NCBI GenBank assembly: GCA_003662985.1
Contig: QMZD01000159.1
Span: 1 to 5,082 of the forward strand
From: Archaeoglobales archaeon
GTDB taxonomy: Archaea; Halobacteriota; Archaeoglobi; Archaeoglobales; Archaeoglobaceae
Reading direction: 5' to 3'
DNA length: 5,082 bases
Numbering within the stretch: the stretch's first letter is position 1; each line of letters starts with the position of its first letter. The notes under the pieces were generated by a model. That model was not told the DNA's origin. It did not search any database and was given only the letters and a program-made list of their open reading frames with translations. Positions 1 through 4,503 of this stretch are shown in pieces. The position numbers and the translations under genes were made by a program.

Positions 1-45
1 ATCTCTTGCAATTTTTTTCGCCTCTTTTTTTCTTAGCCTTTGCAT
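1..45 (-). CDS. 5' end of an unidentified divergent gene (partial)
   Basis: An ATG at 45-43 on the minus strand opens a frame that stays open to the window edge, giving the 15 residues MQRLRKKEAKKIARD. The lysine/arginine-rich amphipathic start looks like a real archaeal protein, perhaps an RNA-binding one, but 15 residues cannot identify a family. Upstream in the same frame there is no other ATG, GTG or TTG before a stop at 84-82, so the ATG is the only reasonable start. The ribosome-binding site is poor (a GGGA about 11 bases upstream). A TTTAAA-centred element at 80-90 lies at a suitable distance to drive it. The gene is divergent from the Sm gene, with 91 bp between the two starts. The short length and A-rich composition mean the open frame could be chance. 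Confidence 0.5.
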   Translation of the reverse strand, partial: MQRLRKKEAKKIARD

Positions 46-72
46 GCTATCAGATCCCGTCGATTTAACACT

Positions 73-91
73 CCGATATTTTTAAATACTT
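73..91 (+). promoter_or_regulatory. Putative BRE/TATA promoter of the Sm-L37e unit
   Basis: An AT element with a TTTTTAAATA core (79-88) follows a CCGATA stretch that could act as BRE. Initiation about 25 bases downstream, near 108-113, would leave a leader of about 25 bases carrying the GGAGGA at 125-130. The core is nearly palindromic, and read on the minus strand it sits a suitable distance upstream of the divergent gene at 45. A second TA-rich element (105-112) would place initiation almost at the ATG, which fits less well with the strong ribosome-binding site. Confidence 0.5.
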
Positions 92-136
92 CACCATATA
101 CGCAATTTAAAAGCCTTTTTAACTGGAGGAAGAAAG

Positions 137-370
137 ATGGCAAATAGACCGCTTGACGTGCTAAACAAATCCCTTCAAACGCCGGTAATCGTGAGACTAA
201 AAGGGGGAAGAGAGTTCAGAGGGATCTTAGACGGGTATGACATCCACATGAATCTCGTGTTGCATGAGGCCGAGGAAATCCAGGGTGGAGAAATCGTTAG
301 AAAGCTTGGAAGCGTGGTTGTTAGAGGTGACACCGTAGTTTTCGTTTCACCATCAAAATACCAAAAGTAG
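137..370 (+). CDS. Archaeal Sm-like protein (LSm, Sm1 type), RNA chaperone
   Basis: This 77-aa protein is a complete archaeal Sm/LSm protein. Family members form heptameric rings that bind U-rich single-stranded RNA in the cytoplasm and act in RNA processing and turnover. The Sm1 motif (about residues 16-48) contains D35-x-H37-M-N39, and the Sm2 motif (about 59-71) reads [12 protein letters not shown] with R63-G64-D65. H37, N39 and R63 are the uridine-pocket residues known from the Archaeoglobus fulgidus Sm1 structure, and here they fall at the same residue numbers. The whole sequence resembles that protein as I remember it. A strong GGAGGA (125-130) six bases before the ATG fixes the start. 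The L37e gene follows after 10 bp, so the two are very probably co-transcribed, an arrangement common in euryarchaea. Confidence 0.97.
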   Translation: MANRPLDVLNKSLQTPVIVRLKGGREFRGILDGYDIHMNLVLHEAEEIQGGEIVRKLGSVVVRGDTVVFVSPSKYQK

Positions 371-375
371 GAGGT
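370..375 (+). promoter_or_regulatory. Ribosome-binding site of L37e overlapping the Sm gene stop
   Basis: GGAGGT begins at the last base of the Sm gene's TAG stop (368-370) and lies five bases before the L37e ATG. It is a near-complete match to the archaeal anti-Shine-Dalgarno sequence. Its overlap with the upstream stop suggests coupled translation of the two genes. Confidence 0.8.
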
Positions 376-380
376 AAAAG

Positions 381-560
381 ATGACTAAGGGAACATCATC
401 ACTGGGTAAAAAAGGTAGGAAGACCGTTCATATCAAGTGTAGGAGATGTGGCAGGGTTTCATTCCATAGAAGAAAAGGTTACTGTGCAGCCTGTGGTTTT
501 GGAAGAACGAGGAAATTGAGAAGCTACTCTTGGATTAATAAGAAAAAGTCGAGAAATTAA
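381..560 (+). CDS. rpl37e: Large ribosomal subunit protein eL37 (L37e)
   Basis: A 59-aa, very basic protein that I translated by hand ([20 protein letters not shown]...). It is the archaeal/eukaryotic-type ribosomal protein L37e, absent from bacteria, which binds 23S rRNA in the 50S subunit. The hallmark is a four-cysteine zinc finger, C20-x2-C23-x11-C35-x2-C38, followed by a [13 protein letters not shown] segment typical of the family. The length is normal for archaea. The ATG is set by GGAGGT five bases upstream. It is the second gene of the unit with the Sm protein. No T-rich terminator is visible right after its TAA, so some read-through towards purF, 123 bp downstream, is possible. Confidence 0.96.
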   Translation: MTKGTSSLGKKGRKTVHIKCRRCGRVSFHRRKGYCAACGFGRTRKLRSYSWINKKKSRN

Positions 561-603
561 AGAAAAATGGAAAATTGAAAATGGATTGAAGTTTGGAGTC
601 TAG

Positions 604-615
604 GTACTGGAGTAC
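604..615 (+). promoter_or_regulatory. Short perfect inverted repeat upstream of purF
   Basis: GTACT (604-608), GG, AGTAC (611-615) is a perfect 5-bp inverted repeat with a 2-bp centre. The centre is too tight for a good RNA hairpin, so a dimeric DNA-binding protein site is the more natural reading. It lies 11 bp upstream of the best TATA-like element for purF (627-632), where archaeal activators often bind. A repeat this short may be chance, and no known archaeal purine regulator motif was recognised. Confidence 0.3.
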
Positions 616-620
616 GTTAG

Positions 621-633
621 GCCAAGTTTTAAG
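621..633 (+). promoter_or_regulatory. Weak TATA-like element, candidate purF promoter
   Basis: CCAAGTTTTAAG contains a TTTTAA core (627-632). Initiation about 25 bases on, near 653-658, would leave a leader of about 25-30 bases that includes the GGAG at 673-676. The match to a canonical archaeal TATA box is only moderate. purF may also be reached by read-through from the L37e unit. Confidence 0.35.
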
Positions 634-683
634 TGACACCGGAAATTGAAAAACGTTAAAAGTTTATCGAATGGAGTAAATGT

Positions 684-2063
684 ATGTGCGGTGTCGTAGG
701 GGTTTATTGCGATGACAACTCTCTAACCTCTCGTATTGCATACTACGCCCTTTTCTCCCTTCAACACAGGGGTCAGGAATCAGCTGGGATGTCCGTTTCT
801 GGGGATGATGTGAGAGTATACAAAGGAATGGGGCTTGTTAACGAAGTTTTCGATGATAAAATTCTCTCACGCCTTAAAGGAAATTCGGCAGTAGGTCATG
901 TCAGGTACTCTACCACTGGAGAATCGAAATTGGAGAACGCTCAACCGCTGTTTGTAAAATCGAAGTCAGGGACAATTAGTGTTGCTCACAATGGCAATCT
1001 GGTTAATTATAGAGATCTGAGGAGGGAACTTGAGGAAGACGGGAGGGTCTTCCTAACCGACTCAGATACCGAAGTAATTGCACATCTATTGTCATCTTAC
1101 TTACTTAACAACGATATAGAGGAAACCCTCGTCTTGCTCACAGAAAAATTGTGTGGATCCTTCTCGCTTGCTTTATTGCTGAACGATAAGCTCGTCGGCT
1201 ATCGAGATCCTTTAGGTTTTAAACCCCTTTGTGTTGGCAAAATCGAAAATGGTTACGTTATCGCATCTGAGTCATGTGCGATCGATTCCGTGGGAGGAGA
1301 ACTTATAAGAGATGTAAAACCAGGAGAGGCGGTAGTAATCGAGGATGGAGAGCTTAGATTTGAGAGGATTTATGAGGCTAGGGAGAAAGCCATTTGCGTT
1401 TTTGAGTACATCTATTTCGCAAGGCCCGATTCGATAATAGATGGGAGGAGTGTATACAGCGTTAGATTCGATATAGGGAGAACCCTTGCAAAGGAAAATC
1501 CTGTTGAAGTTGATATAATCTCTCCAGTTCCTGATAGCGGCACAACGTCTTCGATAGGCTATGCGTACGAATCGGGCATTCCTTATTTGGAAGCCCTAAT
1601 CAAAAACAGATATGTTGGCAGAACTTTCATTATGCCTGGTCAGAAGTCTCGGGAACTCTCAGTTCAGCTGAAAATGAATGCCCTGAAGGAGAACATCAGA
1701 GACAAGAGGGTTTTGCTCATCGATGACAGCATTGTGAGAGGGACAACTTCAAGGAGGATAGTCAATCTCGTAAGGAAAGCTGGAGCGAAGGAGGTTCATT
1801 TCAGGGTCGGCAGCCCGCCTATAATCTCACCATGCTACTTTGGTATCGACATGTCGACGAGAGAGGAGCTCATAGCCTCCTCAAAGTCGATTGAGGACAT
1901 CAGGAAAACGATAAATGCCGACTCTCTTGCATACCTGAGTCTCAAAGGACTGATAAATTCTGTCAAAATTGATGAGAGGGATCTTTGTCTTGCATGCCTG
2001 ACTTCCGACTATCCGATTGAGGTTCCTGGGGAAATATGCCTTCGATGCTTGGCTAGGGCCTAA
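684..2063 (+). CDS. purF: Amidophosphoribosyltransferase (glutamine PRPP amidotransferase)
   Basis: A 459-aa enzyme of full family length, catalysing PRPP + glutamine + water to 5-phosphoribosylamine + glutamate + PPi, the first step of de novo purine synthesis. The N-terminal class II glutaminase domain starts MCGVVGVY: Cys2 becomes the N-terminal nucleophile once Met is removed, with no propeptide. HRGQESAG (28-35), GHVRYSTTG (71-79) and HNGN (102-105) are the expected glutaminase motifs. The PRPP site is VLLIDDSIVRGTT (343-355). C238, C384, C435 and C438 match the four cluster ligands of the Bacillus-type [4Fe-4S] enzyme. Unusually, the C-terminus carries a second CxxC (C452, C455). GGAG (673-676) precedes the ATG by seven bases. 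An out-of-frame ATG at 671 stops after two codons. The gene converges on the next one with 5 bp between stops. Confidence 0.97.
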   Translation: MCGVVGVYCDDNSLTSRIAYYALFSLQHRGQESAGMSVSGDDVRVYKGMGLVNEVFDDKILSRLKGNSAVGHVRYSTTGESKLENAQPLFVKSKSGTISVAHNGNLVNYRDLRRELEEDGRVFLTDSDTEVIAHLLSSYLLNNDIEETLVLLTEKLCGSFSLALLLNDKLVGYRDPLGFKPLCVGKIENGYVIASESCAIDSVGGELIRDVKPGEAVVIEDGELRFERIYEAREKAICVFEYIYFARPDSIIDGRSVYSVRFDIGRTLAKENPVEVDIISPVPDSGTTSSIGYAYESGIPYLEALIKNRYVGRTFIMPGQKSRELSVQLKMNALKENIRDKRVLLIDDSIVRGTTSRRIVNLVRKAGAKEVHFRVGSPPIISPCYFGIDMSTREELIASSKSIEDIRKTINADSLAYLSLKGLINSVKIDERDLCLACLTSDYPIEVPGEICLRCLARA

Positions 2064-2068
2064 TAGGC

Positions 2069-2722
2069 CTAATCTGCGTAATCCTCAGCGACCTTGAGAT
2101 TTGTTTTGTACATCTCGTAGTAGGTTTCTGGATCGATCTCTTTGATCGTAAGGGCGTCGACATTTATTATGTAAACGGAATGAATCCTTGCATTTTTGAT
2201 CTCCTCCAGTGAAACCGGTGGGCTTGTATAGTAGATATCACAAAGCTCCTTGACTCTCTCCAAATCCACTTTCGATCTTTTTCTTGGTGGAAGAAGGAAT
2301 ATTTTTTCCAGGGGCATCAAGTAATGTTGAGGTATTCCGATTACGAATTTTGAGCAGAAGTTGCTGTATCGGGCTATCTTGCTTGCAATTCTCGCTCTAA
2401 GATATCTCTGCGGATCTAAGGCGTGGTAGGGCGGAATATAGCCTGTCTCGATCTCAACCGTTATGTTTCCCATGCCCTTTTCTCCATAGACATCGCAGCT
2501 TATTGAGTTCAGATTGTATTCAACCTCTATCCTGTATCCCCTTTTGAGAAGATACTTTCCAACGATCAGTTCCATTACTGAGTGGGCTATGTTCACCATT
2601 CTTCTCTTTTTAAGCTCTATCAACCTTTTTCTCAGTTCTAGGATTTCTTCCACTTCTTTTCTATTCAAATCCTTTGAGAGCCTTTCTATCAGGGAATCGA
2701 TATCTCTTATGAAGTTCTCCAT
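2069..2722 (-). CDS. Conserved archaeal-type protein, predicted PD-(D/E)XK nuclease-like fold
   Basis: A 217-aa protein of unproven function. Residues about 1-42 are charged heptad-like helix (LIERLSKDL, ILELRKRLIELKKRR), probably a coiled coil. A segment follows that looks like a restriction-endonuclease-type core: helix HSVMELIVGKYLLKRGY with E51, a beta strand ending in D77 (SISCDVYG), then VEIETG with E90 and E92, and a basic helix RARIASKIARYS (110-120). The E...D...ExE spacing is that of PD-(D/E)XK enzymes, with the usual Lys replaced by Glu92. The tail (about 125-200) has IGIP, a basic PPRKRSK and a final beta-rich stretch. No signal peptide or membrane segment is seen. GGTG precedes the ATG by six bases. 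The TAG stop lies 5 bp from the purF stop. The nuclease assignment is inference from motif order, so a non-catalytic member or another fold remains possible. Confidence 0.85.
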   Translation of the reverse strand: MENFIRDIDSLIERLSKDLNRKEVEEILELRKRLIELKKRRMVNIAHSVMELIVGKYLLKRGYRIEVEYNLNSISCDVYGEKGMGNITVEIETGYIPPYHALDPQRYLRARIASKIARYSNFCSKFVIGIPQHYLMPLEKIFLLPPRKRSKVDLERVKELCDIYYTSPPVSLEEIKNARIHSVYIINVDALTIKEIDPETYYEMYKTNLKVAEDYAD

Positions 2723-2806
2723 CTTGACACCTGGTTGATAGATCTTGGATTAGTGATAGAGCTTTGAGGGGAGAGGAAAGTCTGGTGAAGGATTGACGTG
2801 TTAAAC

Positions 2807-2812
2807 AAAAAA
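2807..2812 (-). terminator. Oligo-T tract downstream of the RAM-domain gene
   Basis: Six Ts on the minus strand lie about 75 bases beyond the stop of the RAM-domain gene and 85 bases before the start of the 217-aa gene. Archaeal RNA polymerase can terminate at such tracts without a hairpin. If it acts, the two minus-strand genes are separate transcripts. The tract is short and the call is weak. Confidence 0.3.
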
Positions 2813-2885
2813 GAAACCCAAGACTGAAACCTCAAATTTGTCTGCCTTTTTTCATGCCGAATACGTGTAACTTTCATGAATCAAT

Positions 2886-3113
2886 CTACTTTGTCACGAT
2901 TAATGTTAAAGTCGACCTCAAACCTGCTTTTTTTCTAATTCTTTCGACGATCATACGTAGACCATTAGTATCTTCAGCTTGAAGCTTCGCCACGATATCG
3001 TAAACTCCGTAGACGATATGCGCTTCAAGAACTCCTTCAGTTTCCTTCAAGGCATCGTAAACCTTTTCCTCGTCACCTATTTCGGTGTTTATCAAAATGT
3101 ATGCTAGTAGCAT
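2886..3113 (-). CDS. Stand-alone Lrp/AsnC ligand-binding (RAM) domain protein
   Basis: This 75-aa protein corresponds to just the C-terminal effector-binding domain of Lrp/AsnC regulators, with no helix-turn-helix. The beta-alpha-beta-beta-alpha-beta layout is readable: strand 2-10 (LLAYILINT), helix 14-25, strand 29-35, the hallmark GVYDIVAKL (36-44), helix 48-62 and strand 67-74. Such single-domain proteins are frequent in archaea and form dimers to octamers that bind amino acids. They may modulate full-length Lrp proteins or other partners, but their roles are poorly known. A weak AGGA lies seven bases before the ATG, and a TATA-like element places initiation very near the start. The gene is divergent from the DsrE-family gene across 265 bp of AT-rich DNA. 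The ligand cannot be read from the sequence. Confidence 0.92.
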   Translation of the reverse strand: MLLAYILINTEIGDEEKVYDALKETEGVLEAHIVYGVYDIVAKLQAEDTNGLRMIVERIRKKAGLRSTLTLIVTK

Positions 3114-3135
3114 GAAAATATCCTACTTTGAAACT

Positions 3136-3152
3136 AAATATTTTTTTCTGTT
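3136..3152 (-). promoter_or_regulatory. Putative BRE/TATA promoter of the RAM-domain gene
   Basis: On the minus strand, CAGAAAAAAATATTTAG gives an A-rich BRE followed by an AATATTTA TATA core (about 3145-3137). Initiation 25-27 bases downstream falls around 3112-3118, at or just before the ATG (3113). The mRNA may therefore be leaderless or have a leader of only a few bases. Confidence 0.5.
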
Positions 3153-3219
3153 GCGATGTAGAATTGATTTTTTTTGAATCAAGCCGCTGGACGATCACGA
3201 GGAAAAATAAAAATGGTTT

Positions 3220-3245
3220 TGGAGAAACTTCCAGTCATTTTTTTT
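3220..3245 (+). terminator. Weak hairpin plus T8, terminator-like, in the divergent intergenic region
   Basis: TGGAG (3220-3224) can pair with TTCCA (3229-3233) around an AAAC loop, with one G-U pair, and eight Ts follow at 3238-3245. This resembles a small intrinsic terminator on the plus strand, yet no plus-strand gene precedes it: both neighbouring genes start outwards from this region. It could end a short untranslated RNA or be an accident of AT-rich DNA. The same TTTTTTTTGAA string also occurs at 3168-3178. Confidence 0.25.
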
Positions 3246-3338
3246 GAAAGTCCTTTAAGTTGGATGATTTTTGATTTTTTTGTAATATTCAACTTTGTTT
3301 TAAAAATTAATAAGTTCAAAACTTTTAAATTGAGATGA

Positions 3339-3357
3339 CCGAAAAAAATATATATCG
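3339..3357 (+). promoter_or_regulatory. Strong BRE/TATA promoter of the DsrE-family gene (leaderless)
   Basis: CCGAAAAAAATATATATCG is the best archaeal promoter match in the window: an A-rich BRE (CCGAAAAAA) directly followed by the ATATATAT core (3348-3355). The core centre lies about 27 bases before the ATG at 3379, so initiation is expected at or within a base or two of the start codon. No purine-rich ribosome-binding site occurs in the intervening AT-rich stretch, which agrees with a leaderless mRNA. Confidence 0.7.
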
Positions 3358-3378
3358 CATAATAACAAATAATTAATC

Positions 3379-3759
3379 ATGGGCAAAAAAGCATTGATAA
3401 TACTGAACTCTGGGCCGGAAGACCCGTGCAGGACTACTGCAGCATTCCTAACAGCGAAGGCGTTGGCAGAAAAGGGTGAGGATGTAGCAATTTGGCTTTA
3501 CAACCAAGCAGTTTATCTCGCAGTTGACGGCACACAGTCGGAAATTCAAGCACCAGGACTTCCACCTTTTGAAGACTTGTTCCTGTTCCTAACCCAAACA
3601 AAGAAGACCCCTGTATACGTAGGTATTTCGTGTGCTGTGGGTAGGGGCCTCGTAGATCCGCAGGGAAATCCTAAGATCAAGTTCTGCTGCGGAGAACTAG
3701 CGAATCCTACTAAGCTTGCTGAGCTTACAGAAGAGGCAGACCACATCCTGACATTTTGA
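3379..3759 (+). CDS. DsrE/DsrF-family protein (sulfur-relay-like)
   Basis: A 126-aa cytoplasmic protein of the DsrE-like fold, whose members include the sulfur carriers TusD/DsrE and many single-domain archaeal proteins of unknown role. It starts with a beta strand (KKALIILNSGPEDP), then a helix (TAAFLTAKALAEKGEDVAI) and the family-typical LYNQAVYLAVDG (40-51). C85 in GISCAVGRG lies where the sulfur-carrying Cys of active members sits. C17 and the vicinal pair C103-C104 (FCCGEL) are further thiols that could exchange persulfide or disulfide. No signal or membrane segment is present. No Shine-Dalgarno sequence precedes the ATG, but the TATA spacing supports this start on a leaderless transcript. 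It stands alone, divergent from the RAM-domain gene, not within a dsr or tus cluster, so its partner is unknown. Confidence 0.9.
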   Translation: MGKKALIILNSGPEDPCRTTAAFLTAKALAEKGEDVAIWLYNQAVYLAVDGTQSEIQAPGLPPFEDLFLFLTQTKKTPVYVGISCAVGRGLVDPQGNPKIKFCCGELANPTKLAELTEEADHILTF

Positions 3760-3761
3760 AC

Positions 3762-3775
3762 TTTTTGAATTTTTT
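3762..3775 (+). terminator. Oligo-T terminator after the DsrE-family gene
   Basis: TTTTTGAATTTTTT begins three bases after the TGA stop: five Ts at 3762-3766, then six at 3770-3775. Hairpin-free T tracts of this kind are typical archaeal termination signals. The 164 bp from here to the next gene hold only that gene's promoter and ribosome-binding site, and I see no other structure in them. Confidence 0.55.
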
Positions 3776-3875
3776 AAAATCAATCGTCTAAAAATTTACT
3801 TATTCATCCATCTCCCACTTTCATTCTTTTTGGAATCTCTTATCGAAACTGCGAGAGCTTTGCAAACCTTAGAAT

Positions 3876-3890
3876 CCTAAAATTTTAAGT
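3876..3890 (+). promoter_or_regulatory. Putative TATA promoter of the HD-ProC unit
   Basis: CCTAAAATTTTAAGT contains an AATTTTAA core (3881-3888). Initiation about 25 bases further, near 3908-3913, gives a leader of about 30 bases with a perfect GGAGGTG. The BRE is only fair (CCTAAA). Confidence 0.45.
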
Positions 3891-3927
3891 ACCCCCGAAA
3901 TAACGAATATCTGTTCAGACTACTTCT

Positions 3928-3934
3928 GGAGGTG
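3928..3934 (+). promoter_or_regulatory. Ribosome-binding site that fixes a TTG start
   Basis: GGAGGTG is a perfect complement to the archaeal 16S rRNA 3' end. It lies five bases before TTG (3940-3942) but 17 bases before the first in-frame ATG (3952), so the TTG is the start. The GTG inside the motif is out of frame. Confidence 0.8.
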
Positions 3935-3939
3935 TTCGC

Positions 3940-4503
3940 TTGACAAAGGTCATGGATCGGGGAGAAGCTTTAAAATTGCTCAAGAAGTACGTTAAGCAAG
4001 AAAATCTTATCAAGCACTGCATAGCAACGGCTGCTGTGATGAAGGAGATAGCGAGATTCCTAGGAGAAGATGAGAGGAAGTGGGAGGTCATCGGCATTCT
4101 TCATGATATTGATTACGAAATCGTGGGAGAAGACATGACTCAGCACGGTCTGAAGGGGGCGGAAATCCTTCAAAACGAGGGTGTGGATGAGGAGATAATT
4201 GAGGTTGTAAAAACCCACAATCACACAATCTTTGGTAACTACGAGAAGCCAGTTGAGATAGCTTTGCAGGCAGCAGACTCAGTCTCTGGACTGATCATAG
4301 CGTCTGCCCTTGTAAAAAAGGGAAAGCTTTCTGATGTAACCCCAAAGACGGTTAAAAAGAAATTCAAGGATAAGAGCTTTGCTGCGGGCTGTGATAGAAA
4401 CAGAATAAGGGAAATAGAGAAGCTCAACATCGATCTACCAAAGCTTTACGAACTTGGGATAAGGGGGTTGCTGGATGTCAAAGAGGAGCTTGGTCTTGAA
4501 TAG
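3940..4503 (+). CDS. HD-domain (HDIG-type) predicted phosphohydrolase
   Basis: A 187-aa soluble HD-superfamily protein, resembling the single-domain predicted hydrolases of COG2316. The metal-ligand order H...HD...H...H...D is intact: H26 (LIKHCIATAAVM), H55-D56 (GILHDIDYE), H69 (QHGLKGAEIL), H93 or H95 (VKTHNH) and D113 (ALQAADSVSG). A catalytically active di-metal phosphohydrolase is therefore likely, acting on a nucleotide or other phosphate ester, but the substrate cannot be told. The C-terminal third (about 125-187) is lysine-rich and helical. It has its own promoter and a perfect ribosome-binding site before a TTG start. The last eight bases overlap the following ProC-like gene, so the two are co-transcribed and probably translationally coupled. 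This pairing is the only hint about its pathway. Confidence 0.93.
   Translation: MTKVMDRGEALKLLKKYVKQENLIKHCIATAAVMKEIARFLGEDERKWEVIGILHDIDYEIVGEDMTQHGLKGAEILQNEGVDEEIIEVVKTHNHTIFGNYEKPVEIALQAADSVSGLIIASALVKKGKLSDVTPKTVKKKFKDKSFAAGCDRNRIREIEKLNIDLPKLYELGIRGLLDVKEELGLE
4483..4488 (+). promoter_or_regulatory. Ribosome-binding site inside the HD gene, deciding the proC-like start
   Basis: GAGGAG lies seven bases before the TTG at 4496, whose product begins MNRVAIIGAGNLG, the expected length before the Rossmann glycine motif. An in-frame ATG at 4475 would add seven residues (MSKRSLV). It has a GGGGGTT five bases upstream, so that alternative is not excluded. Confidence 0.6.

Noticed and set aside
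2514..2738. A 74-codon plus-strand frame.
   Set aside because: It is antisense to the N-terminal half of the 217-aa gene, which has convincing helix and motif structure; the Ser/Leu/Ile-rich product is a typical shadow.
2750..2826. A possible box C/D guide RNA: GTGATAG near 2754, CTGA near 2823, and tentative inner boxes.
   Set aside because: The C box is imperfect, the span of about 70 bases is long for an archaeal C/D RNA, and the inner boxes do not fit the motifs.
3168..3248. Repeated TTTTTTTTGAA at 3168-3178 and 3238-3248, with a T7 run at 3275-3281, considered as a designed repeat.
   Set aside because: The match is only the T run plus three bases with unrelated flanks, as expected in AT-rich intergenic DNA.
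3213..3338. A 41-codon plus-strand frame (MVLEKLPVIFFE...) in the divergent region, with GAGG upstream and a hydrophobic middle.
   Set aside because: Its Phe/Ile/Lys-rich content is what AT-rich DNA gives by chance, it runs through the T tracts and up to the DsrE promoter, and it resembles no family I know.
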